64,000 nt of DNA from UBA2040 sp041674745 (GTDB lineage Bacteria > Bacteroidota > Bacteroidia > Flavobacteriales_D > Crocinitomicaceae): contig JBAYVD010000017.1 in the NCBI GenBank assembly GCA_041674745.1, forward strand, positions 1-64,000, read 5' to 3'. The notes under the pieces are model-generated. The model was not told the origin of the DNA, searched no databases, and saw only the letters and a list, made by a program, of their open reading frames with translations. Below are positions 17,510 through 26,036 of the stretch, piece after piece. Made by a program: the position numbers and the translations under genes. Numbering within the stretch: the stretch's first letter is position 1; every line of letters begins with the position of its first letter.

Positions 17510-19309
17510 ATGGCAACAATCGAAGAAAAACTGAATTTACAGGTCCAAACGCTTCCAGACAAGCCTGGTGTGTATCAGTATTTCGATAAAAACGATACCA
17601 TTCTTTATGTTGGCAAGGCCAAAAATCTAAAAAATCGGGTAAAATCCTATTTCGTCAAGCACCAAGAATATGCAAAAACACGCATTTTGGTCAAACAAAT
17701 TGTTCGCTTGGAATACATTGTTGTGGACACGGAATTGGATGCTCTTTTGTTGGAAAACAACCTCATCAAAAAATACCAACCCAAGTACAATATTGAACTA
17801 AAAGACGACAAAACTTATCCTTGGATTTGCATCAAAAAAGGGCCGTTTCCTCGGGTTTTTCCGACCCGACAAATGGTGAAAGATGGTTCTAAATATTTGG
17901 GTCCTTACCCCAATGTGAAAGCGATGCACACGCTTTTGAAGTTGATCAAAGAAGCCTTTCCGTTGCGCACGTGCAATTTGGACCTTCGCCCCAAGAAAAT
18001 TGATGAAAAAGCGTACAAAGTTTGCCTAGAATACCACATTGGCAATTGCAAAGGTCCCTGCGTGGGCGAAGAACCGATGGAAAACTACGATGAGTACATC
18101 AAGCAAATCGAAAATATTTTGGGTGGAAATATCTCGCCCGTTGTCAAAAAACTAAAGGCAAAAATGGCCGATCTTGCCGCTTCCTACTCCTTTGAAGAAG
18201 CACAGAAAGTGAAAGAACAATTGCATTTACTCGAAAATTACCAATCCAAATCAGCCATTGTTTCGCAAACCATTGCGCAATGCGATGTGATCACCGTTTT
18301 GCAAGATGAACGTTCGGCTTTCGTCAATTATTTGGTGATTAAAAATGGTTCCATCATCCACGGCTATACAGTGGAAGTGAAAAAGAAATTGGACGAAGAA
18401 TTGGCGGATATTATCGGTTTTGCCTTGCCGGAATTACGCGAGAAATTCAATAGCTTGTCCAAAGAAATTTTAATTCAAGAAGCGATAGGTATTGAATTCG
18501 AAGATTTAAAATTCACCGTTCCTCAGCGTGGCGATCGAAAAAACCTCATCGATTTATCGTTGCGCAACGCGACTTATTATCGCTTGGAAAAACTGAAACA
18601 AGAAAAAATCGTTTCGCCAGAAAAACACCAAGACCGCATATTGGCACAAATACAAAAAGATTTTCGTGTGCCCACATTGCCTGTGCACATAGAATGTTTT
18701 GACAACAGTAATATTCAGGGAACCAACCCTGTTTCCGCCTGTGTGGTTTTCCGGAACGCCAAACCGGCTAAAAAAGATTACCGCCATTTCAATATAAAAA
18801 CCGTCATTGGTCCGGATGATTTCGCTTCCATGTACGAAGCCGTTTCGCGCCGCTACAAACGCATGGTGGAAGAAGAGCAGCCGCTGCCACAACTGATTGT
18901 CATCGATGGTGGAAAAGGACAATTGAGTTCAGCGCTCCAAGCTTTGGAAGATCTCGGTTTGCGCGGACAAATCGTGATTGTGGGCATTGCCAAACGGTTG
19001 GAAGAAATCTTTTTTCCTGGCGATCAATACCCGATTTACATTGACAAACGTTCCGAAAGTTTAAAAGTGATTCAATTCATGCGCAACGAAGCACACCGTT
19101 TTGGCATCACCCATCACCGCAACCGACGCTCCAAAGCGGCTTTGCAATCTGAAATTCTGGATATCTCCGGCATCGGACCCAAAACCCAACAAGCACTTTT
19201 CAAAAAGTTCAAAACCGTGGAGGGAATCAAAACGGCCTCCGAGCAAGATTTGGCGGCGGAAATTGGATTGGCGAAAGCGAAAATCGTCCAAAACCATTTC
19301 AACTCCTAG
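17510..19309 (+). CDS. uvrC: Excinuclease ABC subunit C
   Basis: A 599-residue nucleotide-excision-repair nuclease that makes the two incisions around a UvrAB-marked lesion. The GIY-YIG nuclease domain is at the N-terminus (GVYQYFDKNDTILYVGKAKN, about 20-39). A UVR domain follows (about 205-240), then the RNase H-like C-terminal nuclease (IECFDNSNIQGT, VIDGGKGQLS, RNEAHRFGITHHR). Helix-hairpin-helix motifs close the protein (ILDISGIGPKTQQALF). It is complete. A terminator precedes it, so it has its own promoter. Confidence 0.97.
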   Translation: MATIEEKLNLQVQTLPDKPGVYQYFDKNDTILYVGKAKNLKNRVKSYFVKHQEYAKTRILVKQIVRLEYIVVDTELDALLLENNLIKKYQPKYNIELKDDKTYPWICIKKGPFPRVFPTRQMVKDGSKYLGPYPNVKAMHTLLKLIKEAFPLRTCNLDLRPKKIDEKAYKVCLEYHIGNCKGPCVGEEPMENYDEYIKQIENILGGNISPVVKKLKAKMADLAASYSFEEAQKVKEQLHLLENYQSKSAIVSQTIAQCDVITVLQDERSAFVNYLVIKNGSIIHGYTVEVKKKLDEELADIIGFALPELREKFNSLSKEILIQEAIGIEFEDLKFTVPQRGDRKNLIDLSLRNATYYRLEKLKQEKIVSPEKHQDRILAQIQKDFRVPTLPVHIECFDNSNIQGTNPVSACVVFRNAKPAKKDYRHFNIKTVIGPDDFASMYEAVSRRYKRMVEEEQPLPQLIVIDGGKGQLSSALQALEDLGLRGQIVIVGIAKRLEEIFFPGDQYPIYIDKRSESLKVIQFMRNEAHRFGITHHRNRRSKAALQSEILDISGIGPKTQQALFKKFKTVEGIKTASEQDLAAEIGLAKAKIVQNHFNS

Positions 19310-19373
19310 TTTTTCCCCATTCGTGTTTTGATAAATTGACAAATGTTTCTTCTCAAACAGGGGCAACTTGCCC

Positions 19374-19381
19374 TAAATTTG
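19374..19381 (+). promoter_or_regulatory. -7 box TAAATTTG, amidase gene
   Basis: An exact TAnnTTTG match only 4 nt before the ATG at 19386. Confidence 0.55.
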
Positions 19382-19385
19382 CAGT

Positions 19386-20282
19386 ATGAAGGCTTTCGTC
19401 TTAATCTTTTGTATTTCCATCCTCGTATTTGGAACCGGTTTGCGCACTTCCGACACCATCACCGTCATGATTGATGCTGGACACGGCGGAAACGATCCCG
19501 GTCATTTGAGTCATTCGAAATCACTCAAAACGGAGAAAGAAATTAACTTGCTAATTGCGAATTATTTAGGCGGTTACATCGAGCAATACATGAAAAATGT
19601 GAAGGTGATTTATACGCGCCAATCCGACAAATTTGTCTCCTTGGATGAACGGGTTGAAATGGCCAACAACCATTCCGTTGATTACTTCATAAGTGTACAT
19701 TGCAATGGGAATCCGAAGAAAGTCGTACACGGAACCGAAAGCCACATTCACGATTTTTCGGCTAAAAAATCCTATTCCTTGGCGAAAGAGATTGAAAAAC
19801 AGTTTTCAACACGTGCAGGAAGAACTTCGCGTGGCGTAAAAAACAACGACGATCGTGCTCATTCCATTCAAGTACTAAAATTTACCAAAATGACCAGCGT
19901 TCTGGTGGAATGTGGGTTTTTAACCAATGCATCCGAAGCGAATTATTTGAACAGTGTTCATGGCCAAGAGATTCTCGCTTCCGCCATCTTTCGTGCTTTT
20001 CGTTCTTCAGCGCAAACGTATTATCCGCATATCAACTTTACCGCGACTCCAGAAAAAGGAAACTATACGATTCAACTTATGTCTTCCAAAACAATTGTGG
20101 ATACCGAACACGAAAGTTTTAAACGATTAAAACTGGAAGTAACACGCAAAGAATTGAACACAAAAAATGCTTACAAATATGTGTACTTGGCTGGTGATTT
20201 CCCCAGTAAACAAGCCGCAAAAGAAGCGTTGATACACGTGCAAAAAAAGGGATATCCGGATGCAATAATTGTTCAAAAATAG
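19386..20282 (+). CDS. N-acetylmuramoyl-L-alanine amidase (Amidase_3)
   Basis: A 298-residue exported zinc amidase that cleaves the bond between MurNAc and the peptide stem during cell separation or wall turnover. It has an N-terminal signal sequence (MKAFVLIFCISILVFGTG). Zinc ligands are His33 (DAGHGG), Glu50 (in TEKEINL) and His105 (SVHCN); Glu175 (LVECGF) is the catalytic residue. The C-terminal 225-298 resembles a SPOR domain (NYTIQLMSSKT, PSKQAAKEAL), which would direct it to septal peptidoglycan. Its gene shortly follows uvrC and has its own promoter box. The SPOR call is weaker than the amidase call. Confidence 0.92.
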   Translation: MKAFVLIFCISILVFGTGLRTSDTITVMIDAGHGGNDPGHLSHSKSLKTEKEINLLIANYLGGYIEQYMKNVKVIYTRQSDKFVSLDERVEMANNHSVDYFISVHCNGNPKKVVHGTESHIHDFSAKKSYSLAKEIEKQFSTRAGRTSRGVKNNDDRAHSIQVLKFTKMTSVLVECGFLTNASEANYLNSVHGQEILASAIFRAFRSSAQTYYPHINFTATPEKGNYTIQLMSSKTIVDTEHESFKRLKLEVTRKELNTKNAYKYVYLAGDFPSKQAAKEALIHVQKKGYPDAIIVQK

Positions 20283-20345
20283 CGATATTAAAAGTCTATT
20301 TCAGAACCGTTAATATCTTACTTTAGGTTAATTTGAATTTTCGAT

Positions 20346-20353
20346 TAACTTTG
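20346..20353 (+). promoter_or_regulatory. -7 box TAACTTTG, dksA-like/lspA
   Basis: An exact TAnnTTTG match in the 120-bp gap, 49 nt before the ATG at 20403. Confidence 0.5.
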
Positions 20354-20402
20354 CGACATTCAAAAAAACCCAACTAGACGAAAGGGTTTAAATTTTTTGA
20401 TT

Positions 20403-20786
20403 ATGGATACAGAAAAAACAAGATTTTCAGATAGCGAACTCGAAGAATTTCGCGTATTAATCAACCAAAAACTACAAGAAGCCCAAGTAGATTATAATTT
20501 GTTGAAAGGTTCATTGTCCAACAGCGACAATCACGGAACAGATGATACTGGCCGCACATTCAACATGATGGAAGATGGGTCTGAAACCCTTTCTCGTGAA
20601 GAAGTTGCTCAATTGGCGGCTCGTCAAGAGAAATTCATTCAAAGTTTGCAAAGTGCGTTGGTGCGCATCGAGAACAAAACCTACGGTATTTGTCGTGTTA
20701 CAGGTAAATTGATTCGCAAGGAAAGATTGATGTTGGTTCCTCACGCCACTTTGAGTATCGAAGCAAAAAATGCACAAGACAAATAA
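20403..20786 (+). CDS. TraR/DksA-family transcription factor
   Basis: A 127-residue protein with an N-terminal coiled coil and a C-terminal globule of the DksA/TraR type (YGICRVTGKLIRKERL, VPHATLSIEAK). DksA-like proteins bind the secondary channel of RNA polymerase and modulate stringent-response promoters. Only one of the four zinc-finger cysteines is kept (in CRVTG), a pattern I recall from Bacteroidota relatives, so zinc binding is doubtful. ATG 20403 is preferred to an in-frame TTG 6 nt upstream. The 3' end overlaps lspA by 17 nt, so the two form an operon. Confidence 0.85.
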   Translation: MDTEKTRFSDSELEEFRVLINQKLQEAQVDYNLLKGSLSNSDNHGTDDTGRTFNMMEDGSETLSREEVAQLAARQEKFIQSLQSALVRIENKTYGICRVTGKLIRKERLMLVPHATLSIEAKNAQDK

Positions 20787-21501
20787 ATTTTCCTATCGGT
20801 CCTTTTTTATCGTACTTGCTATTATCCTAATAGTTTTGATACTGGATCAATGGCTGAAAATTTACATTAAATCGACCTTTTCTCCTGGCGATGTTCGACC
20901 TTTATTTGGCGATTGGCTCGTATTGGAATACATCGAAAATCAAGGAATGGCATTTGGGACGACTTTTGGTGCCTCCATTTGGAGCAAGCTTGCCTTGAGT
21001 ATTTTCCGGATTTTTGCCATTATTGGCATCGTGTATTATTGGATTTCTCAGGCCAAAAAAGGAGTTGGCTTGGAATTTCAAATAGCCCTTGGATTTATAT
21101 TGGCTGGCGCCACTGGAAACTTAATTGATTCCATGTGTTATGATTACATTTTTCCCTATGATCCGTGCATGCCTTTCAATCATTTAGTTGGTTCTGGCAT
21201 CAAAGCGGATTGCGGCATTTTTGGGGAAATTGAAACGAAAAACAGAGGTTTTTTATTGGGCAATGTCGTTGACATGTTCAAATTTGAAGCCACTTGGCCA
21301 CAATGGGTTCCTTGGTTGGGCGGCGGTCAAGTATTCCCAGCTATCTGGAATTTAGCAGATGGTTCCATTACCGTTGGTGTTGTCATGGTGTTTTTGCGAC
21401 AAAAAAATTACTTTCCGAAAGTGACAAAGTCCAACGCGACGGAGGTTGCAGAAACGGAAGACAACGCCATTCAAGACAACTTTTCTGAAGATACGGTTTA
21501 G
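20770..21501 (+). CDS. lspA: Lipoprotein signal peptidase (SPase II)
   Basis: A 243-residue inner-membrane aspartic peptidase that removes lipoprotein signal peptides, such as those of the lipoproteins at 8272, 16445, 21759 and 22683. Four hydrophobic segments are visible (about 11-28, 70-92, 105-120, 196-210). The catalytic dyad is Asp168 (GNVVDMF) and Asp197 (IWNLADGSI); QGMAFG at 58-63 is also conserved. An insertion of about 40 residues (121-163) containing three Cys lies between GNLID and VVD, longer than in E. coli. It also has an acidic C-terminal tail. It overlaps the DksA-like gene. Confidence 0.93.
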   Translation: MHKTNKFSYRSFFIVLAIILIVLILDQWLKIYIKSTFSPGDVRPLFGDWLVLEYIENQGMAFGTTFGASIWSKLALSIFRIFAIIGIVYYWISQAKKGVGLEFQIALGFILAGATGNLIDSMCYDYIFPYDPCMPFNHLVGSGIKADCGIFGEIETKNRGFLLGNVVDMFKFEATWPQWVPWLGGGQVFPAIWNLADGSITVGVVMVFLRQKNYFPKVTKSNATEVAETEDNAIQDNFSEDTV

Positions 21502-21503
21502 CC

Positions 21504-21704
21504 TTATTTTTCTACGACCTGTTTTACTCTTCCAACAATACCACCTTCCAATTGAACTTTAATGCCGTGTGGATGGTTCGGTGAATTCGTTAGAATTCGT
21601 TGTACGACGCCTTCTGTTAATTCTCCTGTTCGCTGATGGTGTTTCTGCACTACCTCCACGACACTTCCAATTTGAAGATTGTTTCTTTTTGTTCCGTCAG
21701 TCAT
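21504..21704 (-). CDS. YwbE-family protein
   Basis: A 66-residue protein of the DUF2196/YwbE family, a small beta-rich fold of unknown role. The conserved core is IGSVVEVVQKHHQRTGELT and ILTNSPNHPHGIKVQL, followed by GGIVGRV. It ends 2 bp from the convergent lspA stop, so no terminator is expected between them. Confidence 0.85.
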   Translation of the reverse strand: MTDGTKRNNLQIGSVVEVVQKHHQRTGELTEGVVQRILTNSPNHPHGIKVQLEGGIVGRVKQVVEK

Positions 21705-21758
21705 CGTCTAATTTTTATAGAATTCTCCTAGATTCATCACAAATCTAATTGATTTCAG

Positions 21759-22559
21759 TTAATTGAACGTGACTTGTTTTGTTCGAACCGTTTGTGTGAT
21801 CAGATAGTATTTTTTACCATTCACTAGTTGTTCTAAGTAATTCGCTGCAATTATCTGAACATATCCTATGCCTTTTCCTACACCACTCATATCCGAAACG
21901 CTAAAGGTGTAGACATCTTGATTTACAAATTCCTTCAACACAATTTTGCTTCCAAGTGGACCGTATAAAGCATAATAAACCGAATCGGCAACCGAAATAC
22001 CTTTAGAAGATAAAGTGTAAGGAGCCATCGTGTTCACATTTCCAAAAGAAATAGGGTCTACTAATGCAAAATTATCGTAGGTCAACAAGGTAAATCCAGG
22101 CCAACTTGCTCCAGAAGACGACCAAATTATGGGTGTAGAAAAATCAATTCCTACCTTGTTTGAAGTCTCTTCTGGGGTATAGGAATACAAATTCTTACTA
22201 TCCATTTGCAATGTTTTTGTATTTCCAGATTCGACATTTAATACACCGGCAGGCAGGTAGGTCTCACCACCATCCAAACTAAACATTGCGTATGCTGTAC
22301 CCAACTTTGAATTATGTGTTCCCGTGTTATCATATATTGTCGTAATTGTTTGTATACTGATCAAGGTAGTGGACTCTCCTGGACGTTTGGGTAGGATCGG
22401 TGCAGGTGGCGAAGCGGCAGAAATCTTATACTCACAAGTACCATCTTCTTTTTGGGCTTTATCGTTGAAATTAAAGGCTGTTGGATCCGTGCACCCTTTT
22501 TTCTTACAAGCGGTGAATCCGAGTCCTATTATCAGTAAAATAGCAATGGAATAGTTCAT
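21759..22559 (-). CDS. Lipoprotein with CTDPxAxNFN motif, paralogue 1
   Basis: A 266-residue lipoprotein. The signal ends GLGFTAC, with the acylated Cys followed by KKKG. Directly after it comes the motif CTDPTAFNFNDKAQKEDGTC, a short Cys-bracketed repeat unit (Asn/Asp-rich) common in marine Bacteroidota surface proteins. The rest is beta-rich and unrecognised. It is clearly paralogous to the product of 22683-23480 along the whole length, including a shared C-terminus (TVRTKQVTFN). Function is unknown; surface exposure is inferred. ATG 22559 is used rather than a TTG 6 nt earlier. Confidence 0.75.
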   Translation of the reverse strand: MNYSIAILLIIGLGFTACKKKGCTDPTAFNFNDKAQKEDGTCEYKISAASPPAPILPKRPGESTTLISIQTITTIYDNTGTHNSKLGTAYAMFSLDGGETYLPAGVLNVESGNTKTLQMDSKNLYSYTPEETSNKVGIDFSTPIIWSSSGASWPGFTLLTYDNFALVDPISFGNVNTMAPYTLSSKGISVADSVYYALYGPLGSKIVLKEFVNQDVYTFSVSDMSGVGKGIGYVQIIAANYLEQLVNGKKYYLITQTVRTKQVTFN

Positions 22560-22637
22560 AATCAATGGCTTTGACTTGATTAAAGTAAGCCCTTTTTTTG
22601 AATTTTGAAAATTTCATGAATTTCTTTTCATAAAAAA

Positions 22638-22662
22638 GCCCGATTCAAAAGATGAATCGGGC
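22638..22662 (-). terminator. Terminator of lipoprotein paralogue 2
   Basis: A 10-bp GC-rich stem, GCCCGATTCA/TGAATCGGGC, has a T-run on the minus strand. It separates the two paralogues, so they are probably transcribed independently. Confidence 0.8.
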
Positions 22663-22682
22663 CTATTTAAAACTTTGAATGT

Positions 22683-23480
22683 TTAGTTAAATTTCACCTG
22701 TTTTGTTCGAACCGTTTCATTGATTAAATAGTAGGTTTTTCCGCCTATTACTTGTGGATCGTATTTAATTCCGGTTACTTGAACGAATCCTGTTCCTGTT
22801 CCCATTCCAGTCAAATCTGCGGCTGTAAATGTATGCGACGTAGTATTCCCAGGTAAAAGGACCAATTTGCTCCCTGAAGGGCCGTAAACGGCAAAATAAA
22901 CAGAATCTGCATTGGTTATCCCTCCGCATACCAAATCATAATTCGAAGCTACCGTCACGTCTCCTGAAGAAATGACTTGAATGGAAGAAAATCCTATATT
23001 GGTAGTCGCTGAAAAACTAGGCCACGTCCCACCCGTTCCCGACCACGCCAAAGAACCGGAAAAATCAATCCCGGTAAGGTCGGTGGTCGATGGAGTATAC
23101 GTGTAGGTATTGTTTGCGCCCAACGCTAATGTTTTGGAACTTGCTGTAATTGTACCGGCTGGCAAATAGCTCACCCCACCATCTTGACTAAAAACGGCTA
23201 CAGCTGTACCCAATTCTGTATCAAAACTTCCAATCGGGGAAGTGGCCGTGGTAACGGTTTTTATTCCCACCAACGCGGCATATTCTCCTGTATAGGATGG
23301 AAATACGGGTGCTGGTGAAGCCGCTGTTGGCACAGCCGCGTAGGTACATGAGCCATCATCAATAACGGCAGAAGAACTGTAATTTTCTGCCGTTTCATCT
23401 GTACAACCTTTTTTCTTACAAGCGCTAACGCCCAAAAATAAAATGGCGATAATCAATACTTTACTTTTCATAGAATTCAT
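22683..23480 (-). CDS. Lipoprotein with CTDxxAxNYS motif, paralogue 2
   Basis: A 265-residue lipoprotein with signal (MKSKVLIIAILFLGVSAC) and the same Cys-bracketed motif after the lipobox (CTDETAENYSSSAVIDDGSC). Later segments align with the neighbour gene: YLPAGTITASS, GIDFSGSLAW, DSVYFAVYGPSGSKLVL, and the end KTYYLINETVRTKQVKFN. An Ala/Thr-rich linker follows the motif. It probably sits on the outer-membrane surface. The first ATG is at 23480; an ATG at 23471 is an equally good start for the signal peptide. A strong terminator follows. Confidence 0.72.
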   Translation of the reverse strand: MNSMKSKVLIIAILFLGVSACKKKGCTDETAENYSSSAVIDDGSCTYAAVPTAASPAPVFPSYTGEYAALVGIKTVTTATSPIGSFDTELGTAVAVFSQDGGVSYLPAGTITASSKTLALGANNTYTYTPSTTDLTGIDFSGSLAWSGTGGTWPSFSATTNIGFSSIQVISSGDVTVASNYDLVCGGITNADSVYFAVYGPSGSKLVLLPGNTTSHTFTAADLTGMGTGTGFVQVTGIKYDPQVIGGKTYYLINETVRTKQVKFN

Positions 23481-23550
23481 ATTTAGTGTTTCTTCTACAA
23501 AGTAAAATAGAATTGACAGGTCCTGAAATACGTACTTTGGCGTATTCAAA

Positions 23551-23584
23551 AAAAATCCCCTTGCCAAATGACAAGGGGATTTTT
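23551..23584 (-). terminator. Terminator downstream of nrdA
   Basis: A 13-bp stem, AAAAATCCCCTTG/CAAGGGGATTTTT, with an 8-nt loop. It lies past the nrdA stop and between nrdA and the lipoprotein gene. Confidence 0.75.
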
Positions 23585-23600
23585 CAATTATTTTGTATGT

Positions 23601-23662
23601 GCTTCTCAGCTTCCGCACAAGTAGCTTCGCTGATTGTTCGAAAGCTTCTCAGCTTCCGCACA
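23601..23662. repeat. 19-bp direct repeat spanning the nrdA stop codon
   Basis: GCTTCTCAGCTTCCGCACA occurs at 23601-23619 and exactly again at 23644-23662, offset 43 bp. The second copy contains the nrdA stop and the last residues (MCGS). Confidence 0.85.
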
Positions 23663-26000
23663 TTTCACAATCGTCTGGATTGTCGATGGAACAAGCGATA
23701 GCAGCCATGGCTGTTTCTTCTGGTGTTTCTTGCACCATGTTTTTGTCTACGGTGAATTTAATCGCGTCAGTTGCCGCTTTTGTTCTCAAGTAGTACATTC
23801 CTGTTTTCAATCCTTTTTCCCAACCGTAGAAGTGCATGGAAGTCAATTTACCGAAGTTGGCATTTTCCATGAAGATATTCAACGATTGTGATTGGCAAAT
23901 AAACGCTCCACGATCTGCGGCTTGATCTACAATTGCTTTTCCGGAAATTTCCCAAGCTGTTTTGTACAAGTCTTTCAAGTGTTGAGGAATGTTGTTGATG
24001 TTTTGAACGGATCCATTTGTTGACATCAATGTTTGACGCATTTCTTTGGTCCACAAACCTTCTTTTACCAAATCTTTCAAAAGGTGTTTGTTCACCACGA
24101 TAAATTCTCCAGAGAGTACTCGACGTGTATAAACATTCGATGTATATGGCTCGAAACATTCATTGTTTCCTAAGATTTGAGCTGTGGAAGCCGTTGGCAT
24201 TGGTGCTAACAACAAAGAGTTGCGTACACCGTGTTCCATTACTTCTTCTTTCAACACATCCCATTCCCAACGACTGGTTGGTGTAACACCCCACATGTCG
24301 AATTGGAAAATACCTTTTGAAACCGGCGAACCTGCGTAACTTTCGTAAGGACCTTCTGCTTTCGCCAAATCCTTCGAAGCTGTCATGGATGCATAATACA
24401 AGGTTTCAAAAATCTCACGGTTCAAGGCTCTTGCTCCTTCTGATTCGAAAGGCAAACGCATCATGATATACGCATCCGCCAAACCTTGCACACCAATACC
24501 AATTGGACGGTGACGCATGTTGGAGTTTTCTGCTTCTTGAACGGGGTAATAATTTACATCAATGATTCTGTTCAAGTTGATGGTCGCTTGATACGTTACT
24601 TCGAACAATTTATCGTGGTCGAAAGTTCCATCTTCCATTACAAATTTTGGCAAAGCAACTGAAGCTAAATTACATACTGCAATTTCATCTGGTGCTGTGT
24701 ATTCCATAATCTCCGTACACAAGTTAGAAGACTTGATTGTACCCAAGTTTTGTTGATTGGATTTGCTGTTAGCAGCATCCTTGTACAACATGTATGGCGT
24801 TCCTGTCTCAATTTGAGATTCCAAAATTTTGAACCACAAATCTTGCGCTTTGATTGTTTTTCTTCCTTTTCCTTCTGCTTCGTATTTTGTGTACAAGGCT
24901 TCAAATTCTGCACTGTGCGTATCCGAAAGACCTGGGCATTCGTGCGGACACATCAAGGTCCATTCTCCGTTTTCTTTCACACGTTTCATGAACAAATCTG
25001 GAATCCAAAGTGCATAAAATAAATCTCTTGCTCTTTGTTCTTCTTTTCCGTGGTTTTTCTTCAAATCCAAGAATTCGAAAACGTCTGCATGCCAAGGTTC
25101 GATGTAAATCGCGAAAGATCCTTTTCGTTTTCCACCACCTTGGTCTACGTAACGAGCCGTGTCATTGAATACACGCAACATTGGGATGATTCCGTTGGAA
25201 GTTCCGTTGGTTCCTTTGATGTACGATCCCGTAGCACGAATATCGTGGATAGACAAACCAATTCCTCCTGCGGATTGCGAAATTTTCGCGCAAGACTGCA
25301 ACGTTTGGTAGATTCCTTCGATACTGTCTTCTTTCATGGTCAACAAGAAACAAGAAGACATTTGCGGTTTCGGTGTTCCTGCATTGAACAATGTTGGCGT
25401 AGCGTGTGTAAACCAGCCTTCTGACATCAAATTGTACGTTTTGATAGCCGACTGAATATCATTTTTGTGAATACCCACTGAAACACGCATCAACATTTGT
25501 TGCGGACGCTCAGCGATTTCACCATTAATTTTTAACAAGTACGAACGAGACAACGTTTTGAACCCAAAATAATCATAACGGAAATCTCTATCATAAATAA
25601 TGCTTGAATCCAACAGGTCTTTGTTTTCCAAGATAATTTGGTAAACATCGTCTGCAATCAACGCGGCTTTTTGGTTGGTTTTCGGATCAATGTAATGGTA
25701 AAGATCTTCCATCGTTTCCGAGAAGTTCTTTTTGGTTTCTTTGTGCAAATTGGAAACCGCGATTCTTGATGCCAACAAAGCATAATCGGGGTGATCCATT
25801 GTTTTGGCTGCCGCCACTTCTGCTGCGAGATTATCCAAATCGGTTGTGGTTACTCCATCATAAATGCCTTCAATTACCTTCATGGCAACTGCCTCCGCAG
25901 ACACTAATGGATCTAAACCATAACACATTTTGATAATGCGCGCTGTAATTTTGTCGAATTTTACCGCTTCTTTGCGGCCGTCTCTTTTTACTACGTACAT
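23649..26000 (-). CDS. nrdA: Ribonucleoside-diphosphate reductase, large subunit
   Basis: A 783-residue class I ribonucleotide reductase large subunit that converts NDPs to dNDPs, the source of DNA precursors. An ATP-cone (allosteric) domain begins MYVVKRDGRKEAVKFDK. The catalytic barrel has QMSSCFLL (first active-site Cys) and SSNLCTEIMEYT (the Asn/Cys/Glu set). The C-terminus has the CEMC redox pair (Cys778 and Cys781), which shuttles electrons from thioredoxin. Of eukaryotic-like NrdA type. It lies 36 bp after nrdB and is co-transcribed. A direct repeat overlaps the stop codon. Confidence 0.97.
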   Translation of the reverse strand: MYVVKRDGRKEAVKFDKITARIIKMCYGLDPLVSAEAVAMKVIEGIYDGVTTTDLDNLAAEVAAAKTMDHPDYALLASRIAVSNLHKETKKNFSETMEDLYHYIDPKTNQKAALIADDVYQIILENKDLLDSSIIYDRDFRYDYFGFKTLSRSYLLKINGEIAERPQQMLMRVSVGIHKNDIQSAIKTYNLMSEGWFTHATPTLFNAGTPKPQMSSCFLLTMKEDSIEGIYQTLQSCAKISQSAGGIGLSIHDIRATGSYIKGTNGTSNGIIPMLRVFNDTARYVDQGGGKRKGSFAIYIEPWHADVFEFLDLKKNHGKEEQRARDLFYALWIPDLFMKRVKENGEWTLMCPHECPGLSDTHSAEFEALYTKYEAEGKGRKTIKAQDLWFKILESQIETGTPYMLYKDAANSKSNQQNLGTIKSSNLCTEIMEYTAPDEIAVCNLASVALPKFVMEDGTFDHDKLFEVTYQATINLNRIIDVNYYPVQEAENSNMRHRPIGIGVQGLADAYIMMRLPFESEGARALNREIFETLYYASMTASKDLAKAEGPYESYAGSPVSKGIFQFDMWGVTPTSRWEWDVLKEEVMEHGVRNSLLLAPMPTASTAQILGNNECFEPYTSNVYTRRVLSGEFIVVNKHLLKDLVKEGLWTKEMRQTLMSTNGSVQNINNIPQHLKDLYKTAWEISGKAIVDQAADRGAFICQSQSLNIFMENANFGKLTSMHFYGWEKGLKTGMYYLRTKAATDAIKFTVDKNMVQETPEETAMAAIACSIDNPDDCEMCGS

Positions 26001-26036
26001 AGCTACTGATTGTTTTTGGGTTTTTAAATGTTTTAA

